Assembly (NCBI RefSeq): GCF_900114645.1
Contig: NZ_FOTR01000007.1
Coordinates: 62,001 to 126,000 of the forward strand
Source of the DNA: Gracilibacillus orientalis
Lineage (GTDB): Bacteria; Bacillota; Bacilli; Bacillales; Amphibacillaceae
DNA length: 64,000 nucleotides
Reading direction: 5' to 3'
The notes beneath the pieces are model-generated. The model was not told the DNA's origin. It saw nothing but the letters and a program-made list of their open reading frames with translations, and searched no databases. The translations under genes and the position numbers were made by a program. This document shows positions 27,685 to 35,134 of this stretch, piece after piece (position 1 is the first letter of the stretch; each line of letters opens with the position of its first letter).

Positions 27685-28528
27685 CTTCTGACTTTTCTTC
27701 TACATTTGTTAAATCTGCTGTTTTAGTTATTTCATTTGATTCTGGTTCTTGATTTGTGATTTCTATATTAGTTTCTGCTTTTGGTTGTTGTTCTGTATAC
27801 ATCATTCCTAATGTTTTAGTTTCACTAGATACATGCTTTTTCTTCTTACTTATTTCCGGTTCGGGGTCTAGAGCGGGAAAAACTACCGGACATTGTACTG
27901 GGATGGTTGGTGTTGGACAAGGCGGAACTGGTAATACATCACGCGGTTGGCAAAAATCTGCTTCTAACTCAATTGTAACCTCATATGTCGATTGAATGCT
28001 TTGGCATAACCTTACTGTAAATGTCACATTTAACTCATCAATTTCAGTAGTTGTTCCTGTATCACAATTCACCGAACATACAAAACAATCTAAATCTGTA
28101 TATGATACATTAATATCAGTTCCTTCTGGTGCACACAGTATCACCTGCTCACAACGAGAAAAGGTTGCCGTACCAATTTCAATTGTACGCCCACCAAGCT
28201 CTGGTATCAGTTGTACATATACGATGACATCAAAGCTTTTACGGATATTAACTACTTGTAAAGTGACTTCCTCTCCATCTATTATAAATACCTGATCTTC
28301 ACGATCTAAAATTACAAACGGATCTTCTTCTGATGGAGTAACCGTACATGTTACGTTATTTAAATCAATATCGTCACATTCTAATTGGGCTCCAGTCACT
28401 GTGTTAATCGGTAACTCCAATCCATCAATATTTAAATCAAAACTTGCCTCATTTAGAAGCCAATCGTATACTTTTTCTGTATTGATGCACAGTAGTTCCT
28501 GCCCACCTGTTATGTGGTTGTTTATCAT
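27674..28528 (-). CDS. 12-cysteine putative spore-surface protein, long form
   Basis: A 284-aa protein. Residues about 1-220 are a paralogue of the protein at 31605-32279, with all 12 cysteines conserved (for example QELLCINTEKVYDW, SRCEQVILCAPEGTD, CFVCSVNC, CPTPTIP). A unique charged tail follows (residues about 223-284, with KKKKH and Glu-rich segments). No signal peptide, so it should act in the cytoplasm of the producing cell, as spore coat proteins do. Start has TGGAGGTG upstream; a sigma-K-like promoter precedes it. Family name unknown to me. Confidence 0.7.
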   Translation of the reverse strand: MINNHITGGQELLCINTEKVYDWLLNEASFDLNIDGLELPINTVTGAQLECDDIDLNNVTCTVTPSEEDPFVILDREDQVFIIDGEEVTLQVVNIRKSFDVIVYVQLIPELGGRTIEIGTATFSRCEQVILCAPEGTDINVSYTDLDCFVCSVNCDTGTTTEIDELNVTFTVRLCQSIQSTYEVTIELEADFCQPRDVLPVPPCPTPTIPVQCPVVFPALDPEPEISKKKKHVSSETKTLGMMYTEQQPKAETNIEITNQEPESNEITKTADLTNVEEKSEGEE

Positions 28529-28563
28529 TACGCTTACACACCTCCATTATCGTCATCTCCCTA

Positions 28564-28591
28564 TAGACTATGAAACCACTAGGCAAAACGT
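28564..28591 (-). promoter_or_regulatory. Candidate sigma-K promoter of the long 12-Cys gene
   Basis: On the minus strand AC, 17 bases, then CATAGTCTA, which fits the sigma-K pattern AC-N16/17-CATANNNTA exactly. It lies about 36 bases before the start codon. The copy upstream of the paralogue has the near-identical CATAGGCTA. Confidence 0.55.
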
Positions 28592-28603
28592 TAATATAAT
28601 TTC

Positions 28604-28630
28604 ACGGTTTATCAAAAACATCATACATTA
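28604..28630 (+). promoter_or_regulatory. Candidate sigma-K promoter of the coiled-coil gene
   Basis: TCAC, 16 bases, then CATACATTA, again an exact match to CATANNNTA. It is back-to-back with the promoter of the leftward gene, only 12 bp away. Confidence 0.55.
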
Positions 28631-28665
28631 GCTAGTAGGCTTTAATCACGAAAGGAGATCGAGAA

Positions 28666-29040
28666 ATGAACGAATATAAGGATAAATTAGACATAGAAAA
28701 TCTAAGTGAAGTGCTGACTGAATTGCAGAAAGAAGTGCAGTCCATTAAGGGTGATGTGGAGAAATTACGAATAGCGAAATTAATTGATCGATTAGAATTA
28801 TTTATTAAGGAAATGAATGTCGCCAAACAAGATATACATCAACTACAGCAAGGTTTAGAACAAATAAAAACACCAGAAACCTCTAAATCAACACAATACA
28901 AGCAATCCGAGTACAGCAGATTACAAAAAATGCTCCAAACCGTAAAAAAGGAAAACTCGTCTTCCACATTCAACAATTCAAATAATAGGTGGAATACCCC
29001 AACCACTGAGGTAACATCTATTCAAACCAATAGACGTTAA
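28666..29040 (+). CDS. Coiled-coil protein, short form
   Basis: A 124-aa soluble protein. Residues about 8-65 are a predicted coiled coil (LSEVLTELQKEVQSIKGDVE). A conserved box SEYSRLQKMLQTVKK (about 88-102) and a Ser/Asn/Thr-rich tail follow. The coiled coil and the SEYxRLxxML box recur in the 349-aa protein at 32525. AAAGGAGATCG precedes the ATG. No known family; I infer an assembly or tethering partner of the divergent 12-Cys protein. Confidence 0.7.
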   Translation: MNEYKDKLDIENLSEVLTELQKEVQSIKGDVEKLRIAKLIDRLELFIKEMNVAKQDIHQLQQGLEQIKTPETSKSTQYKQSEYSRLQKMLQTVKKENSSSTFNNSNNRWNTPTTEVTSIQTNRR

Positions 29041-29132
29041 ATACCTAATTTTAGATTACTATCTCCATTCGTCCATACCTTTTTCTGAAATAAAAGTATA
29101 CTAAAACTAACCATAATAAAGGAGATGAATAT

Positions 29133-29261
29133 ATGAAAGCTAAACAAATTGCGAGTAAAGTAGGCAGTTACTTTAAAACTTCAGATGAACCAATTGTGAT
29201 CACTGCCAAGATTAAGAAAAAAGGTATAATAAGAAGAAAAGGCGGCTGTTGTTTAAAATAA
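29133..29261 (+). CDS. 42-aa basic protein ending in a Cys-Cys motif
   Basis: Begins MKAKQIASKVGSYFKTSDEP and ends with the basic tail IIRRKGGCCLK. AAAGGAGATG lies at the right spacing, and the stop at 29261 directly abuts the stop of the convergent gene. No signal peptide or membrane helix. Its place within the spore-surface candidate locus suggests a small coat or cross-linking protein; function unproven. Confidence 0.6.
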   Translation: MKAKQIASKVGSYFKTSDEPIVITAKIKKKGIIRRKGGCCLK

Positions 29262-30485
29262 CTAGCCAGCCTTAATATAGAAAACTTGCGGTGCGATTTG
29301 TTGAATCGTTCGTTTAAAAGTTTGTTGCTCAATCTCATCTAATATTTGATAAAAGGATGTAATTTCTTCTTCTAATAAAGAGAATTTCCGCTTTTGCTTT
29401 CGAACATTTTTTATCGGTTTCTTCCTTGACTTTGAAAGGCTAAGAGGTGGTGATGGCAGAGTTATCGTATTACATAAACCCAAAATATGCTGAAATGAGT
29501 AATCACCTATATCCCATCTGCAATAATGATACAACCTGTCATCATCAGGAATAATCGCTTTATGATGTAATAGCTGATCGATTGTTTGATGTAATTCTGT
29601 TATGGTTGTTGCCTTGAAACCTAATAGATTGGGGAGCTCTGTATCTTCTGTTTCAAAGGGTATATAGGCAATTACCGGCTTATCCAAAAGAAATGCCTCA
29701 ATACCTGATGTACAACCATTATGAATCACCATTTTTGCTGCTAATAACCATTTATTAATAACACCTTCATGGACTACATGTACATTTGATAAGTCCCGAA
29801 ATGCTTGACGATAAGAATTAAAATTCTCGGCAGGATGAGGGCGAATAATAATAGTTAAATGCGAAAAGCGCCTTGCAGTCTTTTCAATCATTTTTAAAAA
29901 AGATTCATACAGTTCTTTAATATGTTGGACAAAGACCGTATCCTTTTTACCTTTTGCTGCATTGTATATAGAAAACCTAGTATTAATTAAAATAAATTCA
30001 CCATATTGTTCTTGTAAGCTTTTCACTTCTTTTTGATATAAAGATCGATATTTTGGTTGTAATAAATCAAACCGCGGATTACCAACCACATGACATTTAT
30101 AAGCCATATCAGGATATGTATTACTAATAACTTGTTTTTGGTGCTCTCCCCAACAATATTCGTGCTCTACAAACTGTAACGTATCTTTTCTCATTCTGTC
30201 TCTGATATATCGTTTCTTTTCAATTAGTAATCCTTCTTCATCTAACTCGACGACGGTTTGACCATTATCAACTGCAGATGTAATCATTCGTTTTCTAAAT
30301 CCTTTTGGGCCGCCTTTTGCAAAATAAATTCCTTGAGGATACTGTGCCAGGGTTTCTGTTACGTTTGGTTGGTCACCAATAATTACCTGATAACCTTGTT
30401 GAATCGCATAATAAGAAAGCAACAGTTTGGCATCTAGTTCACGCACTTTTACTTCTATCGGTAAATAGAGCCAACGATTAGTCAT
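29262..30485 (-). CDS. Surface carbohydrate biosynthesis protein (GT-B-like)
   Basis: A 407-aa protein that begins LPIEVKVRELDAKLLLSYYA, the hallmark of a family annotated as surface carbohydrate biosynthesis proteins. GT-B-like later motifs are GNPRFDLL, LTIIIRPHPAEN and VIHNGCTSGIEAFLLDKPVI. It is likely a cytosolic transferase for a cell- or spore-surface polymer. It overlaps the preceding small gene by 8 bases, so it is the third gene of a short operon. The last 60 residues are basic and charged. Confidence 0.78.
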   Translation of the reverse strand: MTNRWLYLPIEVKVRELDAKLLLSYYAIQQGYQVIIGDQPNVTETLAQYPQGIYFAKGGPKGFRKRMITSAVDNGQTVVELDEEGLLIEKKRYIRDRMRKDTLQFVEHEYCWGEHQKQVISNTYPDMAYKCHVVGNPRFDLLQPKYRSLYQKEVKSLQEQYGEFILINTRFSIYNAAKGKKDTVFVQHIKELYESFLKMIEKTARRFSHLTIIIRPHPAENFNSYRQAFRDLSNVHVVHEGVINKWLLAAKMVIHNGCTSGIEAFLLDKPVIAYIPFETEDTELPNLLGFKATTITELHQTIDQLLHHKAIIPDDDRLYHYCRWDIGDYSFQHILGLCNTITLPSPPLSLSKSRKKPIKNVRKQKRKFSLLEEEITSFYQILDEIEQQTFKRTIQQIAPQVFYIKAG

Positions 30486-30798
30486 TTTGGGTACTTCCTT
30501 GCACTCGATCTTTTAATAACTGAATTACTTCTCCATATCCTTGACGATTGTTGATAATATGACTATCTAGTTTATCCACTAATTCTGAAAGGTTGAGATT
30601 AGGCTGATTATGACTATTGCTATCATCTTTCATAAACAAATACATGATCAGCATTTGCAATGTTTCATTTTCCAAATATACGAAACTATTATTCTTTTTG
30701 TGTTCCTCGTTGCTGATACGCTCCATATAGTCTTTCATATATTGAGTGACCATCTGATTAATATCAAATGAGTTTTGGTCTCTTTTACTCTTTTTCAT
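30478..30798 (-). CDS. Hypothetical 106-aa protein
   Basis: A small, helical, charged protein beginning MKKSKRDQNSFDINQMVTQY. No signal peptide or membrane segment. AGGAGGG precedes the ATG. It overlaps the upstream gene by 14 bases and the downstream transferase by 8, so its product is probably made together with theirs. No family recognised. Confidence 0.65.
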   Translation of the reverse strand: MKKSKRDQNSFDINQMVTQYMKDYMERISNEEHKKNNSFVYLENETLQMLIMYLFMKDDSNSHNQPNLNLSELVDKLDSHIINNRQGYGEVIQLLKDRVQGSTQND

Positions 30799-31372
30799 GT
30801 ATATCGCCCTCCTGTTGTCGATCTGCTACCGAACCGTTTAGGCTAATCTGATTCAAGGAATTAATTCCATCAGGTAATTCATTTCCATAGGTAAATCCTT
30901 GGATCGTTCCCGAGTATGTACTAGTTGGCATCCATTTGATTTGGAAATTGGAAAACGTCAGCGTTTCACCTGGTTCGACTATCTGATTTTGTGTGGGCCT
31001 AAGCCAAAATTCTTTTTTGTCAGATGGTTCATTGACTCGCTCCCAAGCATTTGATAGTATTCGTGTTTGTTTGGAATTTGGATAGAGATATTTTCCTGAA
31101 AAATGAAAGTCGATGTTAGATGTGATTTTTAATCCTATATGTGGATTGGTTAATGGTTTTTCTCCTACATTTTGAATATGAAAGGAACCGATGCCATAAT
31201 TTTCACGACCTTCTTGGTGAAATAGCTGATAGGAAGATGTAAAGTAACAAATAATCTTTAAATGTTCTGTTACACCTAAATCTTGAATTAAACCTTTAAT
31301 TTGATCTAAATACGATGATTGCTCCTCTTGCCAGTCGATTAATTTCTGTTGAATTTCTTGATGATTAGACAT
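30785..31372 (-). CDS. Hypothetical protein with beta-rich C-terminal domain, 195 aa
   Basis: The N-terminal 40 residues are helical (HQEIQQKLIDWQEEQSSYLD). The remainder looks like a beta-sandwich with GSFHIQNVGEKPLTNPHIGL and VEPGETLTFSNFQIKW, reminiscent of extracellular or CARDB/DUF11-type adhesin folds, though there is no signal peptide. ATG at 31372 follows AAAGAGGTG. First gene of the three-gene operon. A coat-associated structural role is an inference. Confidence 0.6.
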   Translation of the reverse strand: MSNHQEIQQKLIDWQEEQSSYLDQIKGLIQDLGVTEHLKIICYFTSSYQLFHQEGRENYGIGSFHIQNVGEKPLTNPHIGLKITSNIDFHFSGKYLYPNSKQTRILSNAWERVNEPSDKKEFWLRPTQNQIVEPGETLTFSNFQIKWMPTSTYSGTIQGFTYGNELPDGINSLNQISLNGSVADRQQEGDIHEKE

Positions 31373-31563
31373 ACAAGCACCTCTTTCGTTTATCATGCTG
31401 CTTTATAAAAAAAGCTCAAGAGCGCTCTAAAAACGTAACGACTGTGCCCGTGCCATACAGGTAGAGTAACTAAGGCTCTGTTTTGTCACCAATCGCCTAG
31501 TTTCTGGCGCTCAGAGCTAGACATCTCTAAATATGCTTTCTTACGTTATCTAATAAAAAAAAG

Positions 31564-31587
31564 AAAGAGAGGATTTTCCCTCTCTTT
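31564..31587 (-). terminator. Terminator of the short 12-Cys gene
   Basis: A 9-bp stem AAAGAGAGG/CCTCTCTTT and a trailing T-rich run on the minus strand, the same arrangement as after the paralogue at 27667. Confidence 0.8.
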
Positions 31588-31604
31588 ATCCCTATGTTGA
31601 TGAT

Positions 31605-32279
31605 TTATCCGTTATTCCCGTTACTAGGGAAAACTACAGGGCATTGTGCTGGAATAGTTGGTGTCGGGCATGGTGGGAATGGTAAGATGTCACGTGGTTG
31701 ACAGAATTCTGCTACAAGCTCTAATGTTACATCAAAAGTAGACTGGATGCTTTGGCATAGACGTACAGTTACGGTAACATCTAATTCATCTGCTTCAGTT
31801 GTAGTTCCTTCATCACATGCAGCAGTACATACAAAGCAATTTAAATCTGTATACGATACATCTATGTCTGTTCCTTCTGGTGCACAAAGAATCACTTGCT
31901 CACAACGAGTAAATTCTGCCGTACCAACTTCTAACTGACTGCCACCAAGTTCTGGCAATAAGTTTACAAAAACAGTTACTTCGAAATTTTTACGAATGTT
32001 AACAATTTGCAATGTTACTTCTTCATCATCCACGATAAACACTTGATTTTCACGGTCCAAGACAACGATTGGATCTGTTTCAGCAGGAGCAACTTCACAT
32101 GTCACTGTGTCTAAATCAATATCAGCACATTCTAACTGGTCACCTGTTACAGGGTTAATTGGTAATTCTAAGTCTGGTAAGTTTAAATCGAATGTTGCTT
32201 CATTCAAAATCCAGTCATACACCTTCTCTGTATTTATACACAGAAGCTCCTGCCCTCCTGTTAAATTATCCATTTGCAT
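31605..32279 (-). CDS. 12-cysteine putative spore-surface protein, short form
   Basis: A 224-aa paralogue of the protein at 27674-28528, lacking the charged tail and ending after CPVVFPSNGNNG. The 12 cysteines are spaced identically; proline-rich CPTPTIPAQCP lies near the end. Acidic, beta-rich, no signal peptide. The start at 32279 (or an ATG two codons later) follows TTGGAGGTG. Cys-rich mother-cell proteins that self-assemble on spores are common, but I cannot match this to a named family such as the Ena appendage proteins. Confidence 0.7.
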   Translation of the reverse strand: MQMDNLTGGQELLCINTEKVYDWILNEATFDLNLPDLELPINPVTGDQLECADIDLDTVTCEVAPAETDPIVVLDRENQVFIVDDEEVTLQIVNIRKNFEVTVFVNLLPELGGSQLEVGTAEFTRCEQVILCAPEGTDIDVSYTDLNCFVCTAACDEGTTTEADELDVTVTVRLCQSIQSTFDVTLELVAEFCQPRDILPFPPCPTPTIPAQCPVVFPSNGNNG

Positions 32280-32314
32280 CGAGCAAACACCTCCAAATAA
32301 GATTACTGTCCATA

Positions 32315-32342
32315 TAGCCTATGACAACACACCAAAAAATGT
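32315..32342 (-). promoter_or_regulatory. Candidate sigma-K promoter of the short 12-Cys gene
   Basis: On the minus strand AC, 17 bases, CATAGGCTA. Distance to the start codon (about 36 bases) and surrounding sequence match the paralogous promoter at 28564. Confidence 0.55.
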
Positions 32343-32358
32343 TTTAGTGAATTTGCGG

Positions 32359-32401
32359 AAATATCATGATATTTGGGAAGATAGGCGAATATCATATGAT
32401 A
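32359..32401. promoter_or_regulatory. Two perfect palindromes in the divergent spacer
   Basis: AAATATCATGATATTT (32359-32374) and TATCATATGATA (32390-32401) are both perfect palindromes sharing TATCAT half-sites, with centres 29 bp apart. They lie between the two divergent promoters and could bind a regulator. Absent from the shorter spacer of the other module. Confidence 0.4.
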
Positions 32402-32468
32402 AAAAGCCACAATCACCGTGAGTTTCATCAATACTAGTTATTAAATTGAATAAAACAGCACATTTGTC

Positions 32469-32495
32469 ACGAATTGGTGTTTCATCAATATTATA
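32469..32495 (+). promoter_or_regulatory. Candidate sigma-K-like promoter of the long coiled-coil gene
   Basis: TCAC, 16 bases, then AATATTATA, which differs from CATANNNTA at the first position only. It lies about 30 bases before the start codon. Confidence 0.4.
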
Positions 32496-32524
32496 TTAAT
32501 GTGCAGTAAAAAGGGTGAATCGTC

Positions 32525-33574
32525 ATGTATCAATATAGGCTATATAATTTTGAAGATATTGAAAAATTAAATCGGGATCTCGAAGTGTATAAAAAAGCAA
32601 TAGAAACATGGAACGAAAGTGAATCCGTTCTATATATGGAAGCCCAGGAAGAACTAGAAGCAACGAAAAAAGAATTAGAAAAGTACAAAGGAGAAATGAA
32701 GGTTATGGAAGAAACCTATCAAAAGCAAATGCAGGGCTATGAACACAAGGAACAGAAAGTAGCTGCTCAAATCCATGCGATTAACCACTCCATTCAACAA
32801 TTAAAAAAAGATGTTCACAGCATAAAAGATGATGTGAAAGAAATACGTATCAATGAATTGCTTGAAAAAGTAGATCAAATAATTGGAAATACAGACACAG
32901 AATTATATGATGTAAAAAAGCAAATAAGTAATCAGAAAAATATCGTTAATCAAGTTAAAAATCAATCACAACCAACCAAACAACAGAAACAAACGAAAAG
33001 ACGAACTAGTGAATATCGACGATTGCATAACATGTTGAAAACGGCAAAACCCAAAAGTAATGTCACTCCACCACCTAGTAATAGCTCGATGACAAATCCA
33101 AAACCGCGCCGTCAACCAGGTAATACGAATATGACTACTGTCCAAAATGGTAAGAAAACATTCCATAATGCAAAGTACGAGTTAAACAAAAACATCATTG
33201 TCAAAAAGAAAACAGCGAATACTGAACAAAAAAATAAAAATAGCAGAGTAAAAAATAAAGACGGGGTAAAAGAAGAGATTAAAGAAAAAGCCAAAGAAGA
33301 GAATAATAGCATCCCAGAAAATGAAGTGAACGAAAAATATACCCAGCAAGTGAAGCAAGTACAGGAAGAACCTCAACAACCAGCTGTCAATCCTGAAATA
33401 AAAGATCAAAAATCAGTCGTTGCTCCAGAGCCCAAAAAACAAGAACCAGCTGTTGAACCAGAACCAAAAATAGCGGTTGAAAAACAAGAATCCAAAACAA
33501 GACAAGAGGAAAATAACTCTCCAAATGGCATAAAAAAAACATGGTTATTAGCAAAATCATTATGGAAAAAGTAA
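32525..33574 (+). CDS. Coiled-coil protein, long form with basic and Pro/Glu-rich tail
   Basis: A 349-aa protein. Residues about 5-125 form a long coiled coil, then SIKDDVKEIRINELLEKVDQ matches the short-form paralogue, and SEYRRLHNMLKTAKPK (about 160-175) is the shared box. The middle is basic and Asn/Lys-rich; the last third has repeated EPKKQEPAVEPEPK-type Pro/Glu segments and a short C-terminal helix WLLAKSLWKK. No signal peptide. Reminiscent of disordered spore-coat scaffold proteins. It overlaps the peptidase gene by 13 bases. Confidence 0.75.
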   Translation: MYQYRLYNFEDIEKLNRDLEVYKKAIETWNESESVLYMEAQEELEATKKELEKYKGEMKVMEETYQKQMQGYEHKEQKVAAQIHAINHSIQQLKKDVHSIKDDVKEIRINELLEKVDQIIGNTDTELYDVKKQISNQKNIVNQVKNQSQPTKQQKQTKRRTSEYRRLHNMLKTAKPKSNVTPPPSNSSMTNPKPRRQPGNTNMTTVQNGKKTFHNAKYELNKNIIVKKKTANTEQKNKNSRVKNKDGVKEEIKEKAKEENNSIPENEVNEKYTQQVKQVQEEPQQPAVNPEIKDQKSVVAPEPKKQEPAVEPEPKIAVEKQESKTRQEENNSPNGIKKTWLLAKSLWKK

Positions 33575-33966
33575 TCACTTTATCCAAAGACATATATCAG
33601 AAAGTGATTGCAGAAGGTGAAAATAATTTGCCTTATGAAGCATGCGGACTAATAGCTGGTTACCATCATCAAGTAACGTCATTTTGGCCATTGCAAAATC
33701 AATTAAACTCAAGCACTCGCTTTTTTGTTCATAAACAAAAGGTGATCGAAACAGTAAAATGCATTGAAAACAGGAAGGAACAAGTTTTAGCTGTTTTTCA
33801 TACTCATCCTTCAACTAAGCCTGTTCCTTCTCCATATGATTTAAGCCATCATCCAGATGACCAGGTTGGTATGGTGATTGTTTCCTATAAATATTCCCTG
33901 CCGCAAATAAAGTGGTATCAGATTAAAAATAAAATCTACAAAGAATGTACCATCATTATAAACTGA
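33562..33966 (+). CDS. JAMM/MPN-type metallopeptidase
   Basis: A 134-aa Mov34/MPN domain protein with all zinc ligands: upstream Glu in YEACGLIAG and the HTHP-x7-SPYD motif (HTHPSTKPVPSPYD), so it should be an active isopeptidase or peptidase. The ATG at 33562 lies inside the last codons of the coiled-coil gene (ATGGAAAAAGTAA), implying coupled translation. Bacterial JAMM proteins cleave protein tags or thiocarboxylate carriers; I see no ThiF/E1 or ubiquitin-like gene here. Substrate could be the adjacent coat-like proteins, an inference. Confidence 0.82.
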   Translation: MEKVITLSKDIYQKVIAEGENNLPYEACGLIAGYHHQVTSFWPLQNQLNSSTRFFVHKQKVIETVKCIENRKEQVLAVFHTHPSTKPVPSPYDLSHHPDDQVGMVIVSYKYSLPQIKWYQIKNKIYKECTIIIN

Positions 33967-34007
33967 ATACCTATTTTCTACAGCAACGAAGTCATTCAAT
34001 CAAATGA

Positions 34008-34175
34008 TCATTTTATATTATCTTGATTAACTTTAAGTAACTCTTTCAGTACACGTTGAATATTTTGCAGACTGATCAAAATAAACCCTAACATAACAAA
34101 AGCAATTATTTCACCAGTAAATATTGAAACTATCCCGAGGATCAACGCATACAATCCATATAACCAATTATTCAT
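34008..34175 (-). CDS. Small membrane protein, 55 aa
   Basis: Begins MNNWLYGLYALILGIVSIF with two hydrophobic helices and a basic amphipathic tail (IQRVLKELLKVN). GGAAAGGTGG precedes the ATG. It is next to a CXXC membrane protein on the same strand. Function unknown. Confidence 0.55.
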   Translation of the reverse strand: MNNWLYGLYALILGIVSIFTGEIIAFVMLGFILISLQNIQRVLKELLKVNQDNIK

Positions 34176-34217
34176 TTGTACCACCTTTCCCTTTTAGCTT
34201 GTATTTATTTCTTTTTA

Positions 34218-34517
34218 TTAGAACATAAACTCCTCTTTATTTGATAACTCAACTAAGGTTGGATAAATAGCGGCCATCACCGTTAATGTTAATACTAGTG
34301 AAAAGACGGATATCATAATGGATACATCGACTACTGTCGGTAGTAAGATCACCAGGGCCGCAGGAAAATTTAGTATACTTGTTTTTCTTTTGGCCATTTT
34401 CGTCAAGAATTGTCTTGTATCGCAATATGGACAAGTCATGGCTGAATCAAGTGTGAATAACCTTTTAAATGTTTGTTTGTAAGACCATTCATTATGGCAA
34501 TGCTGGCAAGTTGGCAT
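34218..34517 (-). CDS. cxxc_20_cxxc membrane protein
   Basis: A 99-aa protein with an N-terminal zinc-ribbon-like pair of CxxC motifs (CQHC and CPYC about 23 residues apart) and two hydrophobic helices in the C-terminal half. This layout fits the small Firmicute family named after its two CxxC motifs. Function not established. A gap of 42 bases separates it from the 55-aa membrane protein, so they may be cotranscribed. Confidence 0.7.
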   Translation of the reverse strand: MPTCQHCHNEWSYKQTFKRLFTLDSAMTCPYCDTRQFLTKMAKRKTSILNFPAALVILLPTVVDVSIMISVFSLVLTLTVMAAIYPTLVELSNKEEFMF

Positions 34518-34574
34518 TATATCCCCTCCATACTATTCCAGTTAATAACATCATTGGTATATTGATAAACCCCG

Positions 34575-35036
34575 TTAAAGCTTTAACTTTAATCCTTCAT
34601 GTGTTGCTTGAAAGCCAAGTTTTTCATAAAATCGCAAAGCATCTTTTCTAGTTTTGTCTGTTGTCAACTGAACTAGGTGACAATTTCGAGTTTTAGCACG
34701 TTCAATCGCCCATGTTATCATATTTGTTCCAACGCCCTTACCTCTTACATACTCACTAGTTCGCACTCCTTCAATCGTTGCTCTCCACCCACCCTGATGT
34801 GTTATGTAAGGAGTAAATGTGATTTGGAGTACACCGATAATTTGATTTTCCCAAACAGCTACAATTAATTCATTATTTGGATCTGATCTTATCGCTTCAA
34901 ACGCTTTTAAATATTGATCCGGTAGTGGATGTATATAATTTTCACGCGTTTTGCCTAACGGGTCATTTGCTAACATCTTTACAACTTCATCTACATCTGT
35001 TTCTTCTGCTTCTCTGAACAGCATATTGTTATCCAA
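34575..35036 (-). CDS. GNAT-family N-acetyltransferase
   Basis: About 153 aa. Typical GNAT elements: LFREAEETDVDEVVKML at the start, the acetyl-CoA loop VRGKGVGTNMITWAI and the C-terminal DALRFYEKLGFQATHEG. I prefer a TTG start at 35036 with AAGGAG upstream over the later ATG at 35024. Substrate unknown. Confidence 0.85.
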   Translation of the reverse strand: MDNNMLFREAEETDVDEVVKMLANDPLGKTRENYIHPLPDQYLKAFEAIRSDPNNELIVAVWENQIIGVLQITFTPYITHQGGWRATIEGVRTSEYVRGKGVGTNMITWAIERAKTRNCHLVQLTTDKTRKDALRFYEKLGFQATHEGLKLKL

Positions 35037-35134
35037 TGAAAGCCAACTCCTTATATTCAATTATTTTTTATTTCTAGATCAAATTGTTAAGTAATGTGAT
35101 GCGATTTTGTGTACTAGATAGGGAATTTTAAGTG

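Noticed and set aside
31605-32279. Assignment of the 12-Cys proteins to Ena-type endospore appendage subunits
   Set aside because: Length and cysteine pattern do not match what I know of that family (about 120 aa); a profile search would be needed.
33112-33593. Hydrophobic minus-strand frames antisense to the long coiled-coil gene
   Set aside because: Lys/Glu-rich coding sequence yields Phe/Leu-rich antisense frames; no initiation signals.
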